Origin: Stachybotrys elegans
Taxonomy: Eukaryota > Ascomycota > Sordariomycetes > Hypocreales > Stachybotryaceae
Assembly: GCA_020746835.1 (NCBI GenBank)
Contig: JAGPNK010000013.1
Location: forward strand, 496,001 to 560,000
Direction of reading: 5' to 3'
DNA length: 64,000 nucleotides
The notes beneath the pieces were generated by a model. The model was given only the letters and a program-made list of their open reading frames with translations, was not told the DNA's origin and made no database searches. Numbering within the stretch: the first letter of the stretch is position 1; the number at the start of each line of letters is the position of its first letter. The translations under genes were made by a program, and so were the position numbers. Positions 1 through 10,191 of the stretch are shown here, one piece after another.

Positions 1-1275
1 TCAAGCTCCGATACTCGATACCGCCAAGATCCTCGCGGTCCTGGGCGGTCAAGTTTCGAAACTGCGAGTTGCGGCCAACGGTGACCTGGCGAGAGAGGAA
101 GGGCATCTCGTTGAGGGAGACGGGCCGCTGAGAGGAGACGGAGGGGCGGCGGTCGCGGCGGATGGCTTCGGGGCCGATGACGAAGATGGAGGAGGCGACG
201 TCGACGACACGGTCGATGGACTTGGCCTCGGCCATGCGGGGGGCGCCATCGGTGCGGCGGCGGCGGAGGCCTGACGTGGTACGCTCGAGGGCGTCGGCGG
301 TGGTGATGGCTGGGAGGTGTAAGTTGGGGAGGAGAGGAGGGAACAAGGGACGTACAGTCGTGGCCGTAGGATTGGTTCTTGTGCAGCTCAACGAGGGGGT
401 GGCCTGTCATTGTTAGTGATCAGGGGACATATAAGGGAGATAGAGGGGCCTTACCTCGATCGCGATCCCGTGGGCCGGGGATGTAGAGCGTAGAGTCGTT
501 CTTGGGACGCGTATCGGCAGCAGGGTCAAAGGTGATGCGCATGGGACGATCTTGACGCTCATTGTCTTGATCCGCGTGGTGATCACTGGCGAGGTCGAAG
601 TCGAAGTCCTCCTCTTCTCGCGCCTTGGGCTCCTCGTATTCAGGAACGGGGGGCTTCTCGGGCGTCTTCTCAGAAGCAGGATGAGAAATGGGCGCCGAGT
701 TGGCGAGAGTGGCCTCCTCCAAGTCTGAGATGGCCGTGCCGTCCTGTCTCTTCTGTCTGTTGTTGCGCGCGTTGAGCAAGGCGGGAGCTGTGATGCACTT
801 TGGTTAGCAGAGAGGGAGGTGGTGGTTGCGAAGGATAAAGAAAGGGAGTTGGCTTGCCCATCTTCTTGAGGTGCTTGCGGAACCAGAGGAGGCGGACGAC
901 GACAACGATGATGTTGATGAAGCCAATGTTGGTGATCATGGGGACGAAGTAGACGGCCAGCTGCTGGTAGAGCATCAGCTCTTTGACGTCGACTCTGCGG
1001 GTTGTCAGTATATGAAGGCTTGAGTGAGAGGAGGAGGAGGAACAGTACGGGTTGAGTCCTGATTCTGTGGCGGCGCTGGAGCCAAAGAGGAGCGCATCAG
1101 CGGCCGAGATGTTGCCGCCGGCCCAGATGCTGAGGAAGCATAGGAGGCTGACGGAGATGATGTAGACATCTGGTTGTGGTATCTTGGGTCAGGCAATGTT
1201 TGTTATGCGACGGGTTGAGGAGGGCTTACAGTGGAGAGTGACAAAGTTGACAAAGGTGAGCGGCGGCCGCCACAT
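1..1275 (-). CDS. trk1: Trk-family potassium transporter, N-terminal part (runs off left edge)
   Basis: This is the 5' part of a plasma-membrane K+ uptake transporter of the TrkH/Trk1 family; the rest lies beyond base 1. Exons on the minus strand are 1275-1230, 1169-1049, 994-858, 787-455, 403-356 and 309-1 (phases agree), giving about 331 residues. The second exon encodes a hydrophobic segment followed by SGLNPVD, which fits the first Trk selectivity-filter loop. The third exon encodes a membrane helix ending in WFRKHLKKM. Exon 4 is the long hydrophilic loop typical of fungal Trk1, rich in E, D and K. The last visible segment carries GRNSQF, LGGIEYR and related residues, which precede the second core block in fungal homologues. 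The intron 857-788 starts with GC (GCAAGC), a GC-AG intron. An upstream exon is possible, but the ATG at 1275 gives a normal fungal Trk start. Confidence 0.85.
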
Positions 1276-2525
1276 GATGGGGCGAGAATGAAAGGTGCTC
1301 TAGAAGAGAGATTCTTAATGAAGGAAACGAGGAAATATTAGCAAGGGTAGATGGTGAGAGAGGAGAGGTGAGGTGAGGTGAGGTTAAAGGTCAGCAGGAG
1401 ATGCTGCGCTGTGGCTTAGACGTGCGGGAAAGAAGGGGTCCATGCTGGGCAAAGTGACCTGAAATGACATCAACAAGGAAATTATTGCTGCACAGCGCCA
1501 TAGTGGGATACATACCTAGAGGAAGGGATGGATAGAAAGAAAGGGCTCGGTAATGAGCGGCAAAGGCAGCGGCTGGACATGGGGGTTGCGTTTAGTGAGA
1601 CGGCGGCCTCCCGGGCCACTTCTACTACTAGCCTACAGGTATGCCTACCTACTTACTTACTTACATATGTGTAAGTACTTGAGGGGAAAGGAGCATGATG
1701 ATAGTGATGGGATTGGACGAGGGGATAGAGATGGCCATCGGTTATATGGATGGGAGAGTTCAGAAGGATTATTCTTGGCCTTCTTTAACAAGAGATATGT
1801 ACTCCGTACTCTTCCAGCGACGACTGATATCACCACCACCTCACCATCGTCTCAGGATATCCCAGAATCACATTGGAATAAAGTTGTAATCCAGGGTTCG
1901 GGTTAAAAGCCCCTACCCAAGCCACGCAGGAATGGAACAAGAAAAAAAACCTTAAACAAAGAAAATTAGCAGGGAACGAACCGACATGAACCCATCGACA
2001 AAAGCAGTGAGGCGGCCTCCAACTAGGATGCATGCACCAAAAAAAAACGGCGCGAGGGGGGCGGGAATCCGTTTATTTATCACGGACCCGCAGCCATGGA
2101 TAAGACATGATCGGCAGCAGCGAAGCACAAAAGCCAAGACAAAAGCCAAGTTTTTTGAACAGTGGGGTTCAAATGTTCTGCATGTGATAAAGAAGAAAGG
2201 TCATGGTTTGTTTATATTCTTGATGCTTGCCTATGTGCTATTACCCGTGTTCTGCTTCTTTACTTGTAAAAAAAAAACCGGTGTACTGTACAGGAAGAAA
2301 AAACCCTCAGATGCGTCATTTTTATACCCACGGGATTTTGGTGTCGTTGTTGCCTTTCTTTGTGCCTTTCTCCGTGGATGTCGTCGTGAATGTGCTGTGA
2401 AAAAGAAAAGAGAAGGACGAAGAAGAGAAGAAAAAGTGAAGAGAAAAAGAGAAAGAAAGGAAAGAAGAACAGGAATCAACCGTGTGCAAAGAACCTGCCC
2501 AGACCAAAGTTCACAGCTGCCATCA
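1276..2525. other. Intergenic: Trk promoter and 3' flank of the next gene
   Basis: No coding region is supported. The stretch holds a short GGTGA repeat around 1370-1385, a CTTA/CCTA repeat near 1630-1670, a long purine-rich tract at about 2395-2475, and A-runs. A long plus-strand frame that enters here (1986-3908) is the antisense of the gene at 2526-3919. Confidence 0.6.
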
Positions 2526-3919
2526 TCATTCCTCGTCGTCCTCGTCGCTCGTCACCTCCTCCGAAACATCCTCCTCCTCACTCATCATCACCACCACCAC
2601 CACCCCCTCCCCATCACTCTCCTCCTCATCCTCATCTTCCTGCTTCTGAATCCCCTGCATCCCCTGCGCCTGCTGCTGCTGCGGCTCGTCCTGCCTCTCC
2701 AGCACCACAGGCTCCGGGTCAAACAGCAGCCTCGCAAACACCTCCTCGCTGCAGCCCACGAGCCCGTCCACGCCCTCCGCCTCAATCTCCACGTCGACGG
2801 CCGCCGCCGCCGCCGCCGCGCCAAAGTGCGACTCGTACGCCGCGCGGTCCACCAGGAGCTCCGCCTGCGGCAGCATCTCCACGTCCGAGTCGTACCCCGT
2901 CACTGCGTACACCTCGACGTCCCCCTCCAGGATCCCCGCCTCGTCCGTGATGAGCTGCGCGTCGTGGAAGATGTTGTTCATCTTGGCCTCTTCCTCGTCT
3001 GCGTACGCCGGCGCCTCCGCCACAAAGTTGCTCAGCGTGATGGTGTCGTAGATGCCGTAGTCCTCTGCCGGCGCCGGGCTCGAAGACGCTGTCGCGTACG
3101 TGTCGGAGGAGGACGAGCACGAAGAGTAGGGCGAGTCGGCCATGTCGCTGTCGAGACTCGCCGAGGAGCAGCTGTCCTCCCCGCTGTCGTCTTCATCTTG
3201 CAGGGCCATGATATCGTCCAGGTCGAAATTCTGCAGCTCGGGTGCCCGCCCCGCCCAGGTAGGGAGCATGTCATAGCCCCAGTGAACATGCTCCGTCGTC
3301 AGCCCGAGCTCCACGGCCTCTCGGAGCCTCTCGGTACCCTTGGCAAGTATATCCCGTCGGAGCAGAGATCCCAGCGCGAGCGAGGCTTCGTACGCCATCA
3401 GACGCTCCTGGATGGCGTCGTGCGCGCTCAGCTTGGTTGCGTCCCAGGTCATGCCAGGCCAGGTAGGAAGACAGTCGCCGCCAATGGAGATATCCTCGAG
3501 CTTTACGCATGCATCCATGGCATCGGCATGGCGACTGTTGGCCTCGTTGATCATGTACGTGACGATGTTAGGATCGGCCAGGTGGAGAGGCAGGGCTCGC
3601 TCCAAACGCTTGATGAAGTCACAGAGGCCCTCGGCGCTGCGCTCCAGTGCTGCAACAGACATGTTAGTCGAGCACGCAACGATTGCGGGAGCAGAGGGGA
3701 CATGTTTGTACTGCGTCTGTCGTCGGTCCGGGCCTGCTTGGAGCACGGCAACTCGTGGGAGGGACTTGCTGCCCTCTTGGTAGGCGAGTTCATTGCTGGC
3801 GGCGTACAGTCCCGTTCATCAGGTCCAGAATACATAGAGGAGGGCGACCGGGCGATCTGCGAGATAGATTCCATGCTCGAATTGGGCGAGCTGAGGAACG
3901 CATCGTAATGACGACCCAT
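2526..3919 (-). CDS. Hypothetical acidic protein, 443 aa
   Basis: I do not recognise this family. The model has two exons, 3919-3712 and 3649-2526. The 62-nt intron begins GTACAA, contains GACTAAC as branch site and ends in GTTGCAG; joining keeps the frame. The protein starts MGRHYDAFLSS. The first 70 residues are Ser/Pro-rich. Residues of about 70-225 look folded, with helices and two similar Trp/Pro pieces (LPTWPGMTWD and MLPTWAGR). The rest is strongly acidic with Ser-rich patches, and the C-terminal 60 residues alternate E/D runs with a valine block. No signal peptide or membrane segment is seen. The antisense frame is also open over long stretches because of GC skew, but it lacks the intron logic and family-like composition. 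Confidence 0.6.
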
Positions 3920-4727
3920 TGTGGATAGAAGTGAGTGTAGGCTCAAACACAATGCTCTGGAGTAGAAGAGGGGATAAGAAGAGAAGAAGGGAAACTTTTA
4001 TCTCGGCCGCGGGTACACGAGGGCCGGAGAGGACTTGAGAGACAGGTGAGTAGAGCGTTTCCTATTCAAGAGAGCAGGGTGAATAAAACTGCGGGCCGGC
4101 GGCAGCTGTATTGTTTGCCGTGGCGAGGGGGGTTAAGAGGAGCGTAAGAGCGGGTTCTGCAGCTGCCACTATACTGTTTGGCATCGCAAGACCATGGTAT
4201 TCCCAAGAAAGGTGAGCAGAAACAAGCCTGCTCTGTATATACATAAAACCCAAAGTATGCTGGTGGTCTATCAAGCAGGCTTCCCCCGTCGAGATCAGTT
4301 CCTTTCCTCCACACACCAACGCTATATCAAAACATATTGATTCATAGTTGCCCACTCACCAAATATCACCCGTTCAAAACGAATATATCCTCCTTAGCGG
4401 TCTTGCATTACCTTTGGTAGGTGCTGCGGTGTTCCTTTGACATCAGGCGCGCACTGAACGGCCGACGCGTACAAGGGACACTCCTTCACTCGGCCTTGTT
4501 GCGCCAGCAGAGACTCCCTCTACCAAGCCATGTTCACGAACAGCCGTGGCAGCTCCCGGCTGCCTACACGGCCATAAATACTCGCCCTCCTTCTCGCCAC
4601 GGCATCGCCCCCTAGTCTCAACAGTCAACGAACACAGCACTGCCCAGGCCAGAAGCAGGGAGGCGCAAGCATACACGCATCTAGACGCGACATCATATCA
4701 TCTATCTTCCTACCTATATAAGCCGCC
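3920..4727. other. Intergenic: divergent promoter region
   Basis: The region lies between two divergent starts. I see no further gene. A TATATAAG element sits at 4715-4722, only 5 nt before the ATG of the next gene. Confidence 0.5.
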
Positions 4728-5717
4728 ATGTATAGCATCAAGTATCCCGACGGTATATCGGAGCCAGACTCTGATGACAACAGACCCAGTCGTCGACCTC
4801 CCCAGCGGCAGCAACCAAACCCCTTTGCCCCCAACCCGCTGCGCCGCCCAACGGTCCACGTCGACACCCCGGCCTTCTCCCCGGGATCCAGGCAGCCCGG
4901 CTACAGGCCGCCGTCGCCGCCGAACCCCTTTGCGCCGCCCCCGCGGTACTATGGAGGATCCCCGCCGCCGTACAGCATGGAGTCGCAGCCCGCGTACGAC
5001 GACGTCCTGCCCCGGCCCCCCGCGCGGCGCTCGACGTACAGCGGCAACGACCGCGCCAAGTCGCCGCCTCGCCCCCGCGGCTCGCGCCGTTCCTCCCGTC
5101 GGGAAGACGACGCGCAGTCGGACCTTGCGCCGTCTATCCCGCGCCGACCGTCCCGCCGCAGCAAGGAGGATTCTAAATCCGTCGCGAGCCGCTCTTCCCG
5201 CCGCAGGAGGGACGATGAGGAACCAGTCTCGCGTCCTTCTTCTCACCGCAAGAAGGAGGATGCCAGAGAGGAGCGACACCGACGGGAACCGCGCACCGTC
5301 ACTGTCCGCGAACCCCTCACCCCTCCCGCCCGCACGCGCCCAACCTCCGACGACAACCCCTTCGCGCCCATATCCCGCCGCTCCACGGCCCCAGTAACCC
5401 CCCGCGACGAGGGAAGCCCCTCCCGACTCGCGCGCCGCTTCAGCCTCTCCCGCCGCCGCCCATCGCCGCCGCCCTCTCCGCCACGGAGCTCAACGCGCAC
5501 GCGCCGGTCCCCCATCAGCGTGAGCGTCTTCGCCGGCATAACGGTGCGGCGAGGCGACACGACCGTCTCGGCTGGCGTGCAGACGCACGTGGATGACGTC
5601 GAATACCTAGCGAGTCGGCTCTCTTCGTCCCGGATCCGGGATGACAGCGAGGACAGCGACAGGGTTGGGGTTGAGGAGAGTAGGCGTCACCGTCACCGCC
5701 GCCGGATTGACCGGTAG
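4728..5717 (+). CDS. Disordered basic protein with three NPF motifs, 329 aa
   Basis: Single-exon gene of unknown function. The protein is low complexity: rich in Pro, Arg and Ser, with RRPSRRS-like clusters and no predicted fold except perhaps residues about 245-290, where a short beta-rich piece (ISVSVFAGITVRRGD) occurs. Three NPFAP motifs at about residues 31, 66 and 210 match the NPF ligand of EH domains, so an adaptor role in endocytosis or actin patches is possible; this is inference from motif only. It ends in an Arg/His-rich tail. The ATG is preceded by GCCGCC, a good fungal context. The opposite strand is also open in places owing to high GC, but the Pro/Ser coding frame is the consistent one. 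Confidence 0.55.
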   Translation: MYSIKYPDGISEPDSDDNRPSRRPPQRQQPNPFAPNPLRRPTVHVDTPAFSPGSRQPGYRPPSPPNPFAPPPRYYGGSPPPYSMESQPAYDDVLPRPPARRSTYSGNDRAKSPPRPRGSRRSSRREDDAQSDLAPSIPRRPSRRSKEDSKSVASRSSRRRRDDEEPVSRPSSHRKKEDAREERHRREPRTVTVREPLTPPARTRPTSDDNPFAPISRRSTAPVTPRDEGSPSRLARRFSLSRRRPSPPPSPPRSSTRTRRSPISVSVFAGITVRRGDTTVSAGVQTHVDDVEYLASRLSSSRIRDDSEDSDRVGVEESRRHRHRRRIDR

Positions 5718-5967
5718 AGGAGGGTATGCATGAAGGGGGGGGGCAAAGGAAAGTCATGGAAAGCACGAGTGATGAATCACGAAAGCGAGGCGCAAGGTCT
5801 TTTGAGAGAGCCGGATCTGTGATTCGATATTTCATTGCCTCATCTTGATGAATTGGTCAGTACAACCTCATAGAGATGCCTCAATGTAACTAGGACTCAC
5901 AGCAGTAAACCATGTTTTTCCCATAACTCTATCCCCAACTCCATAAACCAAACGAGACATGCAAGAA

Positions 5968-6061
5968 TCACTGAATCTCCATCTCCTCCGCCTCAACCTT
6001 GCCCTCTCCCTCAATCTCAGGAGCATCTGCCCAAGCCTCGTTAGCCTCAAATCCTTTTTCA

Positions 6062-6098
<37 letters not shown>

Positions 6099-6383
6099 TC
6101 TTTCTCGCTACTTACCCTTCATCTCGGCCTCGCCATCGGCCTCCATCTTGCGCTTCAGCGCGTAGCCCATCTTCTTCTCCAGCTTGCGCGCCTTCTTGGA
6201 GCTCATCTTGGCCCCCGGGCCGCTCGTCGGCAGCAGGCCAGGCCGCGCGCCCCGGGCCACGTCTGCCTTGGCGATCTTGTGCTGCCCGGCCTCGGACTTC
6301 TTGCGGCGGATCTTGCGCGCCTTGGAGGCCCGCGCCGCCAGGCGGTTCTTGGAGGGTCCGTTGGGGTTCTTGACCGACGGCAT
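5968..6383 (-). CDS. alb1: Alb1-like ribosome biogenesis protein, 108 aa
   Basis: Small, highly basic protein beginning MPSVKNPNGPSKNR, with several KAR/RKK clusters and a C-terminal acidic tail. Exons are 6383-6116 and 6026-5968; the intron starts GTAAGT, has GGCTAAC near its 3' end and contains a 30-nt GA/TC microsatellite. Joining gives MKDAPEIEGEG at the boundary, which resembles short filamentous-fungal proteins annotated as Alb1, the nucleolar shuttling factor of pre-60S particles. I rely on memory of that similarity, so the name is tentative; a generic nucleolar or rRNA-processing role is the safer reading. It is convergent with the gene at 4728-5717. Confidence 0.6.
6067..6096. repeat. 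(TC)15 microsatellite inside the alb1-like intron
   Basis: Fifteen uninterrupted TC units. On the transcript strand it reads (GA)n and lies in the 5' half of the intron, so it is not the polypyrimidine tract. Confidence 0.9.
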
Positions 6384-6668
6384 TTTTTCGGCTTGTGCTG
6401 TGGTTGCGTGAAGTGTGTGAGGAAGAAAGATGCCCAAACGGGAGGCGAATCTAGTGAAAAAAATGTATGCCCCACCCAAAAATGCCAAAAAATACACCAC
6501 CAAAAACCGACGGGCTTTTACAACTGCCCGGCTCAAGGTAAGAATAATGTTGATTACTTATTCCGGGCCATGCTTAAAAACAGATGCTACTCCTCTATCC
6601 TCGTGCAGTCATGCATTTTAACAATTCCAGTCCAGTCAGTCATAACGCCATATCCATCATGAGCCAAC

Positions 6669-8270
6669 CTACACCGAGTTGACGTTATTCTTCCCCACGG
6701 TGCTCGGCGAGTCTGAGCTTCCGTCCTGGCTCCTTCGCAGCATCCTCTGATTCTCTTTGTCGTTGTCGTCGTCGTCATCCTCGTCGCTCATCAGCCCGTT
6801 CAGCTCAAACTCCTCGACTCCCCGCATCTGGCCGTCCTCGACGTGGGAGTCGGCCGGGACGAAGCCCTTCTTGGACAACTCCGGGTCCGTCAGGCGGTCG
6901 TACATTGTGATGAGAATGTTGGAGAAGAGGAACATCAGGAAAGCTAGCGAGTACAGGACCAGGATATACGCTACGTGGTCCATCGACGATCGGTCCACCA
7001 GTTCCATCTGCTCCTCGGTGGCGCCCATAAACAGGAATCCCGCCGAGTACAGCAACTACACATGTTAGACTTGTCGGGGCAAGATTTGGTGAAGACTTAC
7101 AAAGACCGGCAGGTACTGGAAGCTGTTCCATACCCGGCCGTCCTCGGACAACGAGTGTGCATCCCGGAGGACAAACGAGATCTCGATAATACGGGTTACG
7201 CCAACAGCCATGAGCGTATACCCAAACATGGCATGCGTCACCTCGCTGACCTTGAGATCCTGCGGGTGGGTGGACATACCCCAGCCAGTCATGAAAATGA
7301 CAAAGCCGGGCACAAAGTTTCGCTTCGGGTTGCCGTCACGATCCCGGCTCAACCACATGCCAGCCAGGCCCGCGCACCACCAGATGATGCCCATGGTGGT
7401 GTGCTGCCAGTCGTTCTTGACCCAGTCGGTGCCCCAGTGGTGCTCGGTAAACGTGTTGACACAGCCCCAGGCGGCAATGACGGCGCTGTCGTAAAACTCC
7501 TGCGACCGTCCTGTGCGTCGAAGCCAGACCTGACCAACAAGCAAGATGATGGCCAGGACAATGCCGTAGGCGATAAAGGCACTGCCCATGATGAAGTGCG
7601 CCGCGCACTGGCCCAGGTGGTCGCCCTGGCAGAATCCGAGCGTCGTGATGCCGCCAAACAGAATCTGCGTCCACGACAGAACGGGCATGAGCTTGCCGAT
7701 GATGGAGTGCAGCGGGCGGATGAGCTTGCGGATCTTGCCATTGAGGCCCTTCTCCCAGTGGAGCTTGAGGTACAGGCCGAGGATGACCTGCGCGGCGAGG
7801 GTGATTTGCAGGATATGGGCAAAGGTGGCGTGGACATTGTTGCCGACAAACTCACGGCCGCCGTGCGCGTGGCCGAGGAAGAAGCCCAGGATGGCGAGCG
7901 CCGTGCCCAGAATCTGCGTCGGTACATGCCATCGCGACTTGCTAATCTGCCCGGGGCTGTTAGTGGCGGAACGGAGCTGTCGGACGGAGCTTCACTTACA
8001 CCTAGAACCATGCCGATGGGGAATATGACGCCGTACGCAGTCATCTGAATGAATATGTGAATCCATAGCGTCGTGTCCTGTCCGGTCAGCCGCTGCGCAT
8101 CTCCCGTGTCTGTTCGAGGTTGCACATACAATAGGCTCGTCGGAAACCGTGGACCCGTCGGCGATATGGCTGACGCCCTCGTGGTGGTCGTGAGCCAAGG
8201 CCACCGGCAGCGCGGCGGCCAGGGCAAGAGCTCTGAGCGGCCAGGATGCCATCGTCGTTTGCGCGAGCAT
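6669..8270 (-). CDS. Ytp1-like multispanning membrane protein, 483 aa
   Basis: Four exons: 8270-8130, 8077-8000, 7946-7101 and 7055-6669, all in frame. The N-terminus has a signal peptide (MASWPLRALALAAALPVALA) followed by the His-rich AHDHHEGVSH, then about ten hydrophobic segments. The layout matches fungal proteins with an N-terminal DUF2427 domain and a C-terminal Ytp1 domain, related in outline to cytochrome b561-like membrane proteins. Clues are LGHAHGG near residue 100 and HHWGTDW and GMSTHPQDLK in the Ytp1 part. The tail is acidic (a run of D) and ends in a Ser-rich stretch. Translation may start at 8270 (MLAQTT...) or at 8252 (MASWP...), which gives a tighter signal peptide. The biochemical function of the family is not known to me. 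Confidence 0.85.
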
Positions 8271-9090
8271 GGTTGAGCACGGAAGCTGTCGTCAAGCCGT
8301 GGAGGGGATCGTGGAGGGACGGCGGAGGAATGCAATCCGATTCGGCGGTTCGGCAGCAAGATCTTTTGGTGTGCGACTGCCAAAGGAAATGCCTATTTTT
8401 TCGAGGATGAAATGTCGTCGCGGGGCTGCCACGGCACGGTTACGACGGCAGCGGGAGGAGGCGCAGAGACATGGCCTCGGGGAGTGTCTGAGTCTCGGGC
8501 GTACGTATGTCAATGACGGACAACGGACAGCTTAAAGACAGCAACGCCTCCAGCCTCTAGCTCCTGCCTCCCACCGTCTCCGTTCGGATGCAGCGGCGCC
8601 AAGCGGGTTGCGGGAACTGAGGAGGCGGCACGTGATTGGTGCATGTGGTCCACAGTGGGGCTCCATCCCAAGTGGCTGCTTGAATCTCTAATTTCTGACG
8701 ATGAGCGGGTTTCCTGTTGGTCCGCTTCTATGGGGGCCTTGCATAATATTTGCCATGCACCTCTGCTGGTAAATGGTTCCGATGCAGTGCTTATTATTAC
8801 TTTGATGGATATTGCTTCAAAGTGAGATGGAGTGATGGATTCTTGAGGAGGCCTAGAAGCCCCAAATAAGCCACCTCACGTAGCCCAAACAGCAAGTCAT
8901 AGTCCAACCCGAACCGGATCAAGGTATGTACTACCAAATGCCGCTTGGAATTGATGATTCCAACTAGCAGACGTAGATGTATTCCCAGCGCCAGTCCTCA
9001 AACGGTTGACTTGATGTAATCCCTAACGCCGAGTCCTGTATCCATATGTGTAACATAATTCATTGCCTGGATCAATTGACCCGGCAGCCC
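8271..9090. other. Intergenic: promoter of the Ytp1-like gene and 3' flank of med11
   Basis: No gene is seen. A 60-codon frame at 8643-8825 has no family resemblance and was not accepted. Confidence 0.5.
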
Positions 9091-9615
9091 TCACTTGTTC
9101 AGATTCTCGCCCTCCTTCTCCAGAAATGACCTTGCCTTTGCCCATAGCTCAGTCTCCATCTCCCTCTCGACCTTGGTTCCCCGGCTGTTGAGCCAGCCCA
9201 CGTCAAGATTACCGATGGCACCCGCTCCGTTGGGCTTGAGCGAGGCCTGGGGAGCGCCCTTGACCTCTGCGGTGGCTCCGCTGGTGAGGTTGATGATGCC
9301 GGCCTCCTCGAGCGCCAGGATCTGACGCTTCATCTTGACGTCGATGGTGTGCAGCGTCGTGAGGAAGGAGTCTGTTGCCGAGCGAAACGTCTCTTTCTGG
9401 GCTGCCGGGTCCAGCATGGGCTGTGGTTTTTCTTCCGTAGTGTCGGCATCCTTGGGCGACACAGGGATAGTGAGTGAGGTGAGTGCTGTCGCAGTGTGGT
9501 TCATGAGCTGAGCAATGGCCTTGTCCATGGCGTTGAGTTGGTGGATGTTTTCCTCCACGCTGTAGGGCTTGTGAACGTCGCCCTCGCTGTCGATGTCCAT
9601 CTCGACAGCCGCCAT
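9091..9615 (-). CDS. med11: Mediator complex subunit Med11, 174 aa
   Basis: Med11 belongs to the head module of Mediator, where it pairs with Med22 and links activators to RNA polymerase II and TFIIH. The uninterrupted frame starts at MAAVEMDID (9615). The conserved fungal pattern is visible: an N-terminal helix IHQLNAMDKAIAQLMNHTATAL (about residues 22-43), a linker, then a second helix ending in ILALEEAGIINLTS (about 105-118). The length fits filamentous-fungal Med11. A longer frame extends upstream to 9780, but it lacks conservation and the 9615 ATG is the first sensible start. It is transcribed divergently from taf5. Confidence 0.8.
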   Translation of the reverse strand: MAAVEMDIDSEGDVHKPYSVEENIHQLNAMDKAIAQLMNHTATALTSLTIPVSPKDADTTEEKPQPMLDPAAQKETFRSATDSFLTTLHTIDVKMKRQILALEEAGIINLTSGATAEVKGAPQASLKPNGAGAIGNLDVGWLNSRGTKVEREMETELWAKARSFLEKEGENLNK

Positions 9616-10191
9616 GGTTGCGATCAAGTAAAACGAATCGCGTGATGTCGCTGTAGGGTATTCAGCTTGAAGGTGAGGGTTGGTGAATACAAGGTCAAAG
9701 GGTGAAGTTAAAGTGAAGAAAGTACCGGTACTAACCGGGTGTCTGCGATCTACCAGCCACCCCACTAGCAGCCGGTACATGTACTTGGCCAGCCCAGCCT
9801 GCGCGTCCCGCTTAAACCGCGGCTAATCACTCACGTCAACCTTCTTCCTCTGGGTGAAAGCCAAACAACCACCAGCATCTCAGGCCAGAAGAATTGTGGC
9901 CATCGCATTGAATCAGTCTTTTTAACCGTAATTTTCATCAGAACGTTTCTGGAAATCACGGCTTCCCGCACACGTCCCTGGCGAAACGGAGCTGCGACGG
10001 AATCCAGGCCCCACGACTGCCGACGCCAGGCCTCGCGTCCTCTCAGGCCGTGTCCTGACCATTGTCGCCTCAGAAGTCGGATGGCTGCATCTGTCATGTG
10101 CCATGCCGAGCTCTAATCGCCTTGTTTGAAAGACCATCGACCTCCACCAGAAGGCCTCTCTTGCTGTCTGTATCTCTGTCGATTCGCCATC
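9616..10191. other. Intergenic: divergent med11/taf5 promoter
   Basis: The region separates two divergent RNA polymerase II machinery genes. No additional gene is supported. Confidence 0.5.

Noticed and set aside
1986..3908. 640-codon plus-strand open frame
   Set aside because: Runs through intergenic DNA and is antisense to the intron-bearing gene 2526-3919; composition is low-complexity His/Leu/Arg.
6975..8048. 357-codon plus-strand frame
   Set aside because: Antisense to the Ytp1-like gene, whose splice sites and membrane pattern are clear.
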